Assembly: GCA_002491245.1 (NCBI GenBank)
Contig: DKVO01000020.1
Location: 1 to 15,947, forward strand
DNA length: 15,947 bases
Source of the DNA: Porphyromonadaceae bacterium UBA7176
GTDB taxonomy: Bacteria > Bacteroidota > Bacteroidia > Bacteroidales > Muribaculaceae
Direction: 5' to 3'
This document shows positions 6,564-14,383 of this stretch, in pieces. The translations under genes and the position numbers were made by a program. The first letter of the stretch is position 1. Each line of letters begins with the position of its first letter. The notes beneath the pieces were generated by a model that saw only the letters and a program-made list of their open reading frames with translations, had not been told where the DNA came from and did not search any database.

Positions 6564-8393
6564 ATGACCCGACTTCTCCTTACCCTCATCTGCACGTCTT
6601 TTGCCGTCCAATCACCGGCAAAAGACGCATATCACTACGCTCCCGACACATGGATAGGCACCGACGCTATCGGTCGGCCGATAGCTGATACCGACGACGC
6701 AACAGCTCCCGACAGCATCGCGCCCAACACCACCGTCGGCTTGTTCTACTACCTGTGGCACGGTTTTCACAACGAATACCGCGAGAAAGATATCGTCGAA
6801 ATACTCGCAGACAATCCCGACCAACCCTCCTGGGGCAAACTCCACCAGTTCCACTGGGGATCTACCCCTTGGTTCGGTCGCTACCGGGGAGGCGACCCGT
6901 ATATCGTGGCCAAACACATGAAGATGCTCGCCGACGCCGGGATTGACTTCCTCTTTTTCGACGTCACAAACGCCTTCACCTATCCCGACGCCGTCAGAGC
7001 TATGATGGCAGAAGCTGACCGTCGCGAAGCACTCGGCCTGAAATCGCCCAAATTCGCATTCTCCACCAACAGCCACGGAGTCGCGACCATGCTCTCCATC
7101 TACCGGCAATTCTACAAAGACCATCCCTGCAACAGCAAATATTGGTTCGAATACGACGGCAAGCCTCTCATTCTCGGCGACAGGGCCGCCCTCGAAGCCG
7201 AAATTGCCGAAGACCGGAAAAACTGCCGCGACACCACCGACAAAGAAGCCATGCTGCACTCCTTCACATTCCGACGCTCATGGGCTTGGCTCGAAGGCAA
7301 GAACCCCGACGAATGGGCATGGCTCGAACATCATCCTCAAAAACCGGGATGGCATCTCGACGGCAACGACACCATCATCGAACAGATATCCGTCAGCGTT
7401 GCCCAACACCCATACAGCAAAATCGGCAAAAGCTACTGCAATGGCTCCCAGCCACCGGTCGACCGCTATGGCCGTTGCCCCGAAACACCCCTCGGCCACT
7501 ATTTCGACGAGCAATGGAGCGAAGCCATACGCCGCCGTCCGCCGGTCGTTATGGTCACACAATTCAACGAATGGATAGCCCAACGCTTCCAGATCACCGG
7601 ACCCGACGAGATGGGCTACGTCCGCCCCGGAGCCAAATCCGAAATCGGCGAGACTTATTTCGTCGACGTCTACACACCGGAGTTCAGCCGCGACATCGAA
7701 CCAAGCCGCGACCCTCAGGTCAAAGACAACTACTATCTCCAACTCATATCCAACATCCGCCGCTACCGTGGGGCACACCCCATACCCACCGCGACAGTCG
7801 ACCTTCACATCGACATCAACGGCCCGTTCGACCAATGGACCGCCGAACCGGTCCGCTACCTCGACGAACCCGGCGACGCAATCTACACCTCAACCGAAGC
7901 CCAACGACCCGAAACCCTGCTCCGACCCACAAACGACATAATCGAAGCAAAAGTCACACGCGACGGCACAAACCTCTACTTCCTCGTTTCCACAGCCGAC
8001 TCCATATCTCCTCCCGACACAGTGTGGATGCGCCTCCTGCTCAACACCGACGCCGACTACACCACAGGCTGGGCCGGCTACGACTATATGATCGCCATCA
8101 ACCCCACCGATGGCCTCTACACCCTCATGCGCCACATCCCCGGCAAAGATTTCGACTGGCAGGCCACCGCTCCCGTAAGCTACCGCCTCGACGGCAACAA
8201 ACTCCACCTCGCCATACCCTACAGCGATATCAGCTACACCGGAGGCTCCATCGACTTCAAATGGACCGACAACTTCGCCGGCGGCGACCCCATGTACCTC
8301 ATCTCCGAAGGCGACACAGCCCCCGAAGGCCGCCTCAACTTCCGCTACAAACCACCCAAAACACAAAACAAAAAACTATTGCACAAGCAATAA
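6564..8393 (+). CDS. Secreted GH71/99-like protein with C-terminal beta-sandwich
   Basis: The start at 6564 gives 609 residues with a short signal peptide (hydrophobic 3-15, cleavage probably near 19). A (beta/alpha)8-barrel region (about 55-405) shows the pattern of GH71/99-like proteins: VGLFYYLWHG (58-67), GGDPYIVAKHMKMLADAGIDFLFFDVTN (quoted in parts; FFDVTN at 131-136), FEYDGKPLIL, and VTQFNEW (331-337), whose Glu336 is the likely catalytic residue by analogy with related NEW motifs. The C-terminal part (about 410-597) looks like a CBM9/DOMON-type sandwich (FDQW, LYFLVSTADS, WMRLLLNTDADYTTGWAGYDYMI in parts). The substrate cannot be read from sequence. The longer open frame upstream overlaps the acyltransferase and has no protein-like content. 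Confidence 0.85.
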   Translation: MTRLLLTLICTSFAVQSPAKDAYHYAPDTWIGTDAIGRPIADTDDATAPDSIAPNTTVGLFYYLWHGFHNEYREKDIVEILADNPDQPSWGKLHQFHWGSTPWFGRYRGGDPYIVAKHMKMLADAGIDFLFFDVTNAFTYPDAVRAMMAEADRREALGLKSPKFAFSTNSHGVATMLSIYRQFYKDHPCNSKYWFEYDGKPLILGDRAALEAEIAEDRKNCRDTTDKEAMLHSFTFRRSWAWLEGKNPDEWAWLEHHPQKPGWHLDGNDTIIEQISVSVAQHPYSKIGKSYCNGSQPPVDRYGRCPETPLGHYFDEQWSEAIRRRPPVVMVTQFNEWIAQRFQITGPDEMGYVRPGAKSEIGETYFVDVYTPEFSRDIEPSRDPQVKDNYYLQLISNIRRYRGAHPIPTATVDLHIDINGPFDQWTAEPVRYLDEPGDAIYTSTEAQRPETLLRPTNDIIEAKVTRDGTNLYFLVSTADSISPPDTVWMRLLLNTDADYTTGWAGYDYMIAINPTDGLYTLMRHIPGKDFDWQATAPVSYRLDGNKLHLAIPYSDISYTGGSIDFKWTDNFAGGDPMYLISEGDTAPEGRLNFRYKPPKTQNKKLLHKQ

Positions 8394-8476
8394 ATAATAA
8401 CTACATTTGCAACGCAGACCATAACACATAACCGAAACCTGAGGTTTTGTGTAACAAACCTGCAAAATATTATAGA

Positions 8477-8493
8477 AGCGTTTACTCGACGCT
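8477..8493 (+). terminator. Weak candidate terminator after the GH71/99-like gene
   Basis: AGCGT (8477-8481) pairs with ACGCT (8489-8493) around seven bases, followed by CTTTCTT. An even shorter hairpin AAACC-TGA-GGTTT followed by TGTGT lies at about 8436-8448. Either could end the acyltransferase-glycosidase transcript; both are weak. Otherwise the 8394-8501 stretch shows no gene. Confidence 0.3.
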
Positions 8494-8501
8494 CTTTCTT
8501 G

Positions 8502-8690
8502 ACACCCGGAAATCTGGCAGTTTCTAATCGTAGTCAAGAATGAAGCAAACGGTAGATGACTTATGTGGATATGTATATTGTACCATACTCAATGCTCATG
8601 CATCGAATATGGTTGCTTGTCATATTCTGCGTGAGGCTCTCATGTTTGCTCGTTCTGCTACGATGGGCACATGCCAGAGCCTCCGGGTGT
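8502..8690 (+). ncRNA. Rod-shaped structured RNA, candidate 6S RNA
   Basis: The two halves pair along their length: 8502-8510 with 8682-8690 (9 bp, perfect), 8514-8519 with 8672-8677 (6), 8527-8533 with 8658-8664 (7), 8537-8543 with 8650-8656 (7, one G-U), 8545-8550 with 8644-8649 (6), 8569-8573 with 8621-8625 (5), 8582-8587 with 8608-8613 (6), and 8592-8595 with 8600-8603 around the tip (4). About 50 pairs occur in 189 nt. Between the sixth and fifth helices sits a symmetrical open bubble (8551-8568 facing 8626-8643). A 180-200-nt rod with a central bubble is the architecture of 6S RNA, which mimics an open promoter and sequesters RNA polymerase holoenzyme. The strand is chosen from the U-tract downstream. 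A good promoter is not visible; TTTTG at 8445-8449 with TATTATAG at 8468-8475 is a partial match. An open frame of 67 codons across it (8540-8743) has no protein-like character. Confidence 0.6.
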
Positions 8691-8695
8691 GGAAC

Positions 8696-8733
8696 GGGCG
8701 ACAAGTAAGGCCCTCACGCTTTTTCATTTTTTG
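8696..8733 (+). terminator. U-rich terminator behind the structured RNA
   Basis: GGGC (8696-8699) can pair with GCCC (8710-8713), and the run TTTTTCATTTTTT (8720-8732) follows. In addition CCTCACGC (8712-8719), immediately before the U-run, is exactly complementary to GCGTGAGG at 8629-8636 inside the structured RNA, which would give an 8-bp stem abutting the U-tract. Either pairing would release the transcript here. Confidence 0.5.
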
Positions 8734-8801
8734 CCTGATTTGAGGACCATAGGCATACATCAATCCGACGGGCCGATGGAATATAACCGGCAATAAATAC
8801 C

Positions 8802-8975
8802 ATGTCTGACACAAGTGGAATCAAACAAATCATCGAAACCGACAATGGAGACGGATGGACCACAATCACAGCAATCACCGAAAACGGAAACTCGAACTCC
8901 GAGACATACTTCTTAGACTGTGACCGCGAGAACGCTCTCGACCGTGCTATCGAAGGTGCCCTCGACAAAGACTGA
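8802..8975 (+). CDS. 57-residue acidic small protein, function unknown
   Basis: ATG at 8802 to TGA at 8973-8975 encodes a 57-residue protein, MSDTSGIKQIIETDNGDG at the start and DRAIEGALDKD at the end. It is strongly acidic, without a signal or membrane segment. The pattern of a beta-like stretch (GWTTITAITENG), a second strand (SETYFLDCD) and a closing amphipathic helix (RENALDRAIEGALDKD) looks like a folded small domain rather than random translation, and third-base choice resembles neighbouring genes. I do not recognise a family. It lies between the structured RNA and the tRNA-Gln promoter, with no clear promoter of its own. Confidence 0.6.
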   Translation: MSDTSGIKQIIETDNGDGWTTITAITENGNSNSETYFLDCDRENALDRAIEGALDKD

Positions 8976-9039
8976 ATAAAGCCCCAAAAGCCTTCTTTCC
9001 CAAGACGCAGACTCTAAAAACGACGTGCATCAAAAAAAA

Positions 9040-9071
9040 TTTGCACATCTCAAAAAAGATTATTAACTTTG
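9040..9071 (+). promoter_or_regulatory. Promoter of tRNA-Gln
   Basis: TTTG at 9040-9043, a 20-base spacer, and TAACTTTG at 9064-9071 form an ideal Bacteroidetes promoter. Predicted start is near 9078, so the precursor has a 5' leader of about 30 bases that itself contains a hairpin (AGCCC at 9081-9085 with GGGCT at 9096-9100). Confidence 0.9.
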
Positions 9072-9107
9072 CAGCGCTTTAGCCCCAATGGGGTTGGGCT
9101 CAAGGAT

Positions 9108-9178
9108 AGTCTTATGGTGTAATGGTAGCACTACAGTTTTTGGTACTGTCTGTCTTGGTTCGAATCCAGGTAAGACTA
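9108..9178 (+). tRNA. tRNA-Gln (anticodon UUG)
   Basis: Acceptor AGTCTTA (9108-9114) pairs perfectly with TAAGACT (9171-9177), followed by discriminator A. The anticodon stem ACAGT/ACTGT encloses loop TTTTGGT, giving anticodon TTG. The T-loop is TTCGAAT. CCA is not encoded, so it is added after transcription. Confidence 0.97.
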
Positions 9179-9184
9179 CTTTCC

Positions 9185-9218
9185 AATCCAAGTCCCGTTC
9201 GCGAGGCTTGGATTTTTT
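9185..9218 (+). terminator. Intrinsic terminator of tRNA-Gln
   Basis: AATCCAAG (9185-9192) pairs perfectly with CTTGGATT (9207-9214) around a 14-base loop, with a run of six T overall (9213-9218). The next gene starts only 15 bases later, so readthrough may supply its transcription. Confidence 0.8.
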
Positions 9219-9233
9219 ATTAATACACCTCCC

Positions 9234-9995
9234 ATGCCACAGCTTGCAATCGACTTCACCACCGACTACAATGCCACCCATACCCACCGCCACGACTGCC
9301 GCATAGCTTTCGAGCCGGAAGGGCACAAGTATATAGTCGACGGCGATATTGTTTGCGACTCGGTCACACAAGTCGTATCTTCATTTTTCGAGAAATTCGA
9401 TGCCGACTACTGGGCCGCACGCAAAGCGACTCCCGACTGCCCGGCCGAAGCCCTCAAAGCCCGTTGGGCTCAGAAAGGCGAACAGGCACGGCAGCTCGGC
9501 ACCCTCCTCCACCGGCGCATCGAAGAACATTACCTCGGGCTCGACCCCGAACCCGAAGCACTTTCCGAGCCCGGCTTCCGTCATTTTCTCGCTTTCGACG
9601 CCCAATGTCCCCTGACGCCATACCGCAGCGAGTGGCCCGTCTTCAGCCGACGCCACCGCATCGCCGGCACCATCGACTTCCTCGCTTTTGACGGCTCTAA
9701 ATTCGAGATTTACGACTGGAAACGCTCTACCAAAGTCTGCGACGCTTTCGGACGACCTATCGTCAATAGCTACGGCAAACACGCATTCAGCCCTATAGGT
9801 CATATCCCCGACACGACCTACCACCACTATGCCCTCCAGCTTAGTTTCTACCGCCATATCCTCGCCGCAGAATATGGCATCGAGGTAGCGGCCTGCCATT
9901 TGGGCGTATTTCATCCCGACATGGCCGCTTACCATATCGTCGATGTCCCATACCTCGAAAGCGAGGTAACAAGCATATTAAACAGCAGATTATGA
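9234..9995 (+). CDS. Stand-alone RecB-type PD-(D/E)XK nuclease
   Basis: A soluble 253-residue protein with all RecB/Cas4/MGME1-type nuclease motifs in order: GTLLHRRIEEHY (89-100, with His93), the SEWPVF glutamate (E133), GTIDFL (Asp148), EIYDWK (Asp161 and Lys163), and QLSFYRHIL (Gln202-x3-Tyr206). These residues bind the metal and cut DNA. The N-terminal part (HKYIVDGDIVCDSVTQVVSSFF, seen as YIVDG and SVTQVVSSFF) resembles the entry segment of phage- and mitochondrial-type single-strand exonucleases. There is no helicase domain and no iron-sulphur cysteine set, so it is neither AddB nor classical Cas4. No CRISPR or restriction partner is nearby. The stop overlaps the next start (ATGA). No promoter is visible between it and the tRNA-Gln terminator. 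Confidence 0.85.
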   Translation: MPQLAIDFTTDYNATHTHRHDCRIAFEPEGHKYIVDGDIVCDSVTQVVSSFFEKFDADYWAARKATPDCPAEALKARWAQKGEQARQLGTLLHRRIEEHYLGLDPEPEALSEPGFRHFLAFDAQCPLTPYRSEWPVFSRRHRIAGTIDFLAFDGSKFEIYDWKRSTKVCDAFGRPIVNSYGKHAFSPIGHIPDTTYHHYALQLSFYRHILAAEYGIEVAACHLGVFHPDMAAYHIVDVPYLESEVTSILNSRL

Positions 9996-11416
9996 GCCGT
10001 ACACTACCTCAAGGTTTTATCGACGCGCTCGCACATCTGGGCCGGCCCGACATAACCGGGCCACTTCTCGACGCCCTGCGCGACACCGACCCGAGCGTCG
10101 CCGTCCGCGCCAACACACGGCGTGGAGCCGCTCTCGCATCCGAGGGCGAACGCGTGCCCTGGCTACCCGATTCAGGCACATACCTCGACAGCAGGCCCAA
10201 CTTTGCCCTCGACCCGGCATGGCATCAGGGACTCTATTATGTGCAGGACGCCTCATCAATGGCATTCACCGCTATCGTCCGCCAACTTGCCGACAACTAT
10301 TTCGACGGACACCCTATCCTATACCTCGATGCCTGCGCCGCTCCGGGAGGCAAAAGCATAGCGGCAGCCGAAGGTCTTCCGGCCGGTTCATGCATTCTCG
10401 CCAATGAATACGACCCACGACGAGCATCGGTCCTGGCCGAGAACATCGCCAAATATGGCATGGCCAACACAGCCGTAAGTCAGGGCGACACAACGAAAAT
10501 CGCCTCCCTCGGCCCCATTTTCGACATCGTGGCCGTAGACGCCCCCTGCTCCGGCGAAGGGATGATGCGCAAAGAGCCTGAGGCGATTGCACAATGGTCT
10601 ACCGGCCTCACCCAAAGCTGCGCCAAGCTGCAGCGGCAGATAATCACCGACTGTTGGACCGCTTTACGACCCGGCGGCATGATGCTCTACAGTACATGTA
10701 CATTCAACCGCACTGAAAACGAAGAAAACCTCGCTTTCATCGTCGAAAACCTCGGCGGTATACCCGTCGAACTTCCCTGCGCCCATTTCCCCGGTGTCGT
10801 CGCCGGCATAGCCACCGACTACCCGTGCTACCGTTTCATGCCCGGCCACGTGCGAGGCGAAGGACTTTTCGTAGCGGCCGTCCGCAAACCAGCAGACGAC
10901 AGCGACACCCCTCGGTTCCCCAAGCCCTCTACCCTCAAGGCTCCCGATGCCGAAGCATACAAAAACAAAGTACTGACAAACGGCAAGCAATACTACCTGC
11001 GACAAGCAAAAGACGGCACATACTATGCCATCGACAACCGCCACAGCGGCCTCTTCGACCATCTCGCCGGGCATCTGCGTCTGTTGGCTTGCGGAGTTCC
11101 CCTGTGCGTCCGCAAAGGCAAAGACCTTGCCCCGGCATGGCAGCTCGCATTCAGCGAGGCCCTCGCCGGCTCTTCATTCGCAACCATCGGTCTCGACCGC
11201 GCCTCCGCCCTTTCCTATCTCCACGGCGAGAGCATGACAGACATCCCTCCCGACCTCCCCAAAGGCTTCGCAATTGCATCGTACGCCGGCAGTCCGCTCG
11301 GCTTCATCAAAAACATAGGCCGCCGCGCCAACAATCTCTACCCCGACAGCCTGCGCCTGCGCATCTCTCCCGACAAATGGAATGCGCCCGGGTTTTACAA
11401 CATCATAAACGTCTGA
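9992..11416 (+). CDS. RsmF-type rRNA (cytosine-5) methyltransferase
   Basis: A 474-residue SAM-dependent methyltransferase of the NOL1/NOP2/Sun family. Motifs: SAM-binding DACAAPGGKS (113-122), DAPCSGEGMMRKEPEA (183-198) with Cys186, and STCTFNRTENE (234-244) with the nucleophile-type Cys236; both cysteines of the RNA m5C mechanism are present. The C-terminal third (about 310-474; YYLRQAKDG, GIPL-like CGVPLCVRKGK, YLHGE, GFIKNIGRRANNLYP in parts) matches the RsmF-type PUA-like RNA-binding extension. The likely target is one cytosine of 16S rRNA, as for RsmF, but the exact position cannot be read here. It is translationally coupled to the nuclease upstream and nine bases from the ABC exporter downstream. 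Confidence 0.93.
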   Translation: MSRTLPQGFIDALAHLGRPDITGPLLDALRDTDPSVAVRANTRRGAALASEGERVPWLPDSGTYLDSRPNFALDPAWHQGLYYVQDASSMAFTAIVRQLADNYFDGHPILYLDACAAPGGKSIAAAEGLPAGSCILANEYDPRRASVLAENIAKYGMANTAVSQGDTTKIASLGPIFDIVAVDAPCSGEGMMRKEPEAIAQWSTGLTQSCAKLQRQIITDCWTALRPGGMMLYSTCTFNRTENEENLAFIVENLGGIPVELPCAHFPGVVAGIATDYPCYRFMPGHVRGEGLFVAAVRKPADDSDTPRFPKPSTLKAPDAEAYKNKVLTNGKQYYLRQAKDGTYYAIDNRHSGLFDHLAGHLRLLACGVPLCVRKGKDLAPAWQLAFSEALAGSSFATIGLDRASALSYLHGESMTDIPPDLPKGFAIASYAGSPLGFIKNIGRRANNLYPDSLRLRISPDKWNAPGFYNIINV

Positions 11417-11425
11417 CTTTTAGAT

Positions 11426-13270
11426 ATGAACGATTTCTTCGCCCTCCTGCGCCGCTTCGTACCGCCTTATAAGAAGTACCTGGCACTCAACATATTGTTC
11501 AACATTCTCACAGCCCTCCTCACCCTCTTTTCCTTTGCCTTGGTCGTTCCCATCCTCGAGATGCTCTTCAAAATCAACGAGGCGACCTACAGCTATCTCA
11601 GTCTCGGCGAAGCATCGTTTAAAGACGTCGTGGTCAACAACTTCTACTATTACGTCCAGGTAGCCGTAGAGCAATGGGGTGCCGTCACCACCCTCGCCCT
11701 GCTCGCCCTCGCCCTCGTAGTGATGACTGCACTCAAGACCGGCTCAGCCTTCCTGAGCTCATACTTCATCATCCCGATGCGCTCAGGTGTCGTGCGCGAC
11801 ATCCGCAACTATGTCTACGACAAGATAACATCTCTCCCCATAGGCTTCTTCACCGTCGAGCGCAAAGGCGACATAATGGCACGCATGAGTGGCGACGTGG
11901 CCGAAATCGAGAACTCCATCATGTCGTCGCTCGACATGATTTTCAAAAATCCCGTGATGATCATAGCCTGCCTCGGCATGATGATTGCCATTTCATGGCA
12001 GCTCACAATATTCGTGTTCATACTCCTGCCGATAGTCGGTATCGTGATGGGACGTGTCGGCAAACGCCTCAAACGCAAATCGTTCGAAGGACAGACCCAG
12101 TGGGGCGTACTCATGTCGACCATCGAGGAAACCCTCGGCGGCCTCCGCATCATAAAGGCATTCAACGCCGAAGACAAGCTGCGCAAACGCTTCCACGACG
12201 AGAACCAGGTCTTCTACCGCCTGTCGAACACCGTCGCCCGTCGCCAGGCCCTCGCCCACCCCATGAGCGAATTTCTCGGCACTATCGCCGTCGCCATAAT
12301 CCTATGGTTTGGCGGAAGCCTCATCCTCTCCGGACACTCCACCATGAACGCCGCGGCATTCATCTACTACATGGTGATATTCTACAACCTCATCCCACCG
12401 GCAAAAGACCTTTCAAAAGCCATGTATCAGGTTCAGAAAGGTCTCGCATCGATGCAGCGCGTCGACGTTATCCTCAACGCCGTCAACCCTATAGCCGACC
12501 CGGCACAAGCCCGGAGCCTGCCCGAAGCACAGGCCGCGAGCATAAGCTTCGACAACGTATCATTCAGTTACGACGGTGAAGTAGAGGTACTTCGCGACAT
12601 CAATCTCGACATTCCGGCCGGGAGCACGGTAGCCCTCGTCGGCCAGTCGGGCTCAGGCAAATCGACTCTTGCCGACCTCATACCCCGTTTCTACGATCCG
12701 TCGAAAGGCTCGGTTTCTGTCGACGGCATCGACGTCCGCAACCTGCGCGTGGCCGACCTGCGCTCGCTGATGGGCAATGTCAATCAGGAAGCGATATTGT
12801 TCAACGACACCATATTCAATAACATAGCCTTCGGTGTCGACCACGCCACCCTCGACGAAGTACGCGCCGCCGCACGCATCGCCAATGCCGACGGCTTTAT
12901 CATGGACACCGAAGAAGGCTACAACACCATGATAGGCGACCGCGGATGCCGCCTTTCCGGAGGCCAGCGCCAACGCATATCGATAGCACGTGCAGTACTG
13001 AAAAATCCGTCCGTCCTCATCCTCGACGAAGCCACCTCGGCCCTCGACAGCGAAAGCGAGACCCTCGTACAGCAAGCCCTCGACAGACTCATGAAAGGCC
13101 GCACGACACTTGTGATAGCCCACAGACTGTCGACAATACGGCGTGCCGACCTCATCTGCGTGCTCAACCAGGGCCGCATCGTCGAACGCGGCACACACGA
13201 GCAACTCACCTCTCCCGACGCAAAAGGATTTTACCGCCGTCTGGTAGAGATGCAGCAGCTCAACGCCTGA
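11426..13270 (+). CDS. ABC exporter with fused membrane and ATPase domains, MsbA-like
   Basis: A 614-residue half-transporter that works as a homodimer in the inner membrane. The N-terminal ABC type-1 membrane domain (about 15-340, six helices) includes the coupling-helix block RDIRNYVYDKITSLPIGFF (seen in parts) typical of this class. The ATPase domain has Walker A GQSGSGKST (406-414), signature LSGGQ (510-514), Walker B VLILDE (530-535) and switch His566. Overall it resembles MsbA-type lipid A flippases and multidrug exporters of the ABCB group. A lipid substrate would suit the nearby phospholipid genes but is inference. It ends 17 bases from the convergent DUF2461 gene. Confidence 0.93.
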   Translation: MNDFFALLRRFVPPYKKYLALNILFNILTALLTLFSFALVVPILEMLFKINEATYSYLSLGEASFKDVVVNNFYYYVQVAVEQWGAVTTLALLALALVVMTALKTGSAFLSSYFIIPMRSGVVRDIRNYVYDKITSLPIGFFTVERKGDIMARMSGDVAEIENSIMSSLDMIFKNPVMIIACLGMMIAISWQLTIFVFILLPIVGIVMGRVGKRLKRKSFEGQTQWGVLMSTIEETLGGLRIIKAFNAEDKLRKRFHDENQVFYRLSNTVARRQALAHPMSEFLGTIAVAIILWFGGSLILSGHSTMNAAAFIYYMVIFYNLIPPAKDLSKAMYQVQKGLASMQRVDVILNAVNPIADPAQARSLPEAQAASISFDNVSFSYDGEVEVLRDINLDIPAGSTVALVGQSGSGKSTLADLIPRFYDPSKGSVSVDGIDVRNLRVADLRSLMGNVNQEAILFNDTIFNNIAFGVDHATLDEVRAAARIANADGFIMDTEEGYNTMIGDRGCRLSGGQRQRISIARAVLKNPSVLILDEATSALDSESETLVQQALDRLMKGRTTLVIAHRLSTIRRADLICVLNQGRIVERGTHEQLTSPDAKGFYRRLVEMQQLNA

Positions 13271-13287
13271 GCAACAAAAGCCCGGGC

Positions 13288-13947
13288 TTACTCTTCAATC
13301 GAATAATTCAGGAAATCGTTCATCGGCTTGAGCACGGCAAGGATCTCTGCCGCGCGCTCAGGCCACGACGGGTCGTCGAAAAACGAAATATCGAGATTAT
13401 GACACCGCCCGTACTCCGTAAGTCTCAGCAAGTCGATGTCGGGATGGTTGCGGTCGTAGCCCTTCGGCGCCGTCTTGAGCTTATTACCCCACCAATCAGG
13501 GTATAAAGCCAACACTTCGGGAGTCTCTACCAAGCCGCGGAACTCATCAACATTATCGATAATCGCCTTACGCACCTTCTTCAGCACTTTCGGCTCGGGG
13601 TTCCACAGACCACTGTAAAGGCCGATTTCATCGACGCCGAAATGCACATAATAGCACGCTCCGTCGAAATGCCGTCCACGTGGCGAGATAAGCGACGAGA
13701 AATAGCGCTTGTATGGTGTCTTGTCGGGCGAGAAACGGGTATCGCGGTAGATACGGTAGGCGCAATCCTTGGCTTCGATAAAACGCAACGACGCATCGTC
13801 GACAGCAAGCCTATCAATAATCTTCTGCACATTTTCAAGCCAATACGCTCTCACAGCCTCATATTCGGCCTTATGGGCGTTGAACCATGCGCGGTCGTTA
13901 TTCGCCGCAAGCTCACGCAGGAAAGCTAATACATCGCGCATCGTCAT
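13288..13947 (-). CDS. DUF2461 family protein
   Basis: A soluble 219-residue protein of the DUF2461 (TIGR02453) family, function unknown. Visible family blocks are LAANNDRAWFNAHKAEYE (the NND-R-x-W-F-x-x-H/N-K-x-x-Y/F motif), YRIYRDTRFSPDKTPYK in the middle, YYVHFGVDEIGLYSGLWNPEP (seen in parts) and PKGYDRNHPDIDLLR near the end. The start is placed at 13947 because its ATG overlaps the stop of DUF4834 as ATGA; a second ATG at 13941 is also possible. It is the last gene of the psd-pssA cluster; no link to lipid chemistry is visible in the protein itself. Confidence 0.9.
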   Translation of the reverse strand: MTMRDVLAFLRELAANNDRAWFNAHKAEYEAVRAYWLENVQKIIDRLAVDDASLRFIEAKDCAYRIYRDTRFSPDKTPYKRYFSSLISPRGRHFDGACYYVHFGVDEIGLYSGLWNPEPKVLKKVRKAIIDNVDEFRGLVETPEVLALYPDWWGNKLKTAPKGYDRNHPDIDLLRLTEYGRCHNLDISFFDDPSWPERAAEILAVLKPMNDFLNYSIEE

Positions 13948-14279
13948 GGCAGGTCCTCCCACTCAACATCGCTTATCTGGCTCTCCGTCCGTCCGCCGGC
14001 AGGTTTCGATGCCGGACCGGAGGTATAGCCTTCTATTTCTGTAAATTCTATATATTCACCCACCGATGGGTCGATTTTTTTACGGCGACGCGGCCTGGGC
14101 GGCTCTTGCTTCCCGGGAGCTTCGGCGCCGGAACCACCCGGCATCCCACCAGAGAAAGCACCCCCCATGAACTTACGGGTCTGACGACGCACAAACCACC
14201 GCAGAAGCCACGGGAAAGTCTGGCGAAACACCCAAGGAAGTATGAAAAAAATTATTAAAAGTGCGAGGAGCAATTCCAT
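13944..14279 (-). CDS. DUF4834 family small membrane protein
   Basis: A 111-residue protein with one N-terminal hydrophobic helix (about 2-20), a basic Gly/Pro-rich linker (RRQTRKF, GGMPGGSG, RPRRRKKIDP) and a short conserved C-terminus (GEYIEFTEIEG and ISDVEWEDLP), as seen in the Bacteroidales DUF4834 family. The function is unknown. It follows pssA by about 100 bases that hold two small hairpins but no clear promoter. Its stop overlaps the DUF2461 start. Confidence 0.85.
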   Translation of the reverse strand: MELLLALLIIFFILPWVFRQTFPWLLRWFVRRQTRKFMGGAFSGGMPGGSGAEAPGKQEPPRPRRRKKIDPSVGEYIEFTEIEGYTSGPASKPAGGRTESQISDVEWEDLP

Positions 14280-14383
14280 TATATGGTTTTATAGTTTTTA
14301 TAAATCGGTAAAATACCGGATAACCGACGGGTAAAACCCATCCATCCGTACAGACAATTCCTATATCTGATAACAAAAGAAGC

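Noticed and set aside
7142..8431. A long Arg/His/Pro-rich open frame inside the GH71/99-like gene
   Set aside because: It is the +1 or +2 shadow of a GC-rich coding region; composition is typical of frame-shifted translation.
8540..8743. A 67-codon open frame starting MKQTVDDLCGY
   Set aside because: It lies across the self-complementary RNA and its terminator, and its second half is translated from the hairpin strand and U-run; no protein-like pattern.
9234..9995. Cas4 or a CRISPR-linked nuclease
   Set aside because: No cysteine cluster, no cas genes and no repeat array in the window; the motifs fit a general RecB-type nuclease.
13278..13289. AAGCCCGGGCTT palindrome between the convergent ABC exporter and DUF2461 genes
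   Set aside because: The arms have no loop and no U-tract follows, so it is not a convincing bidirectional terminator.
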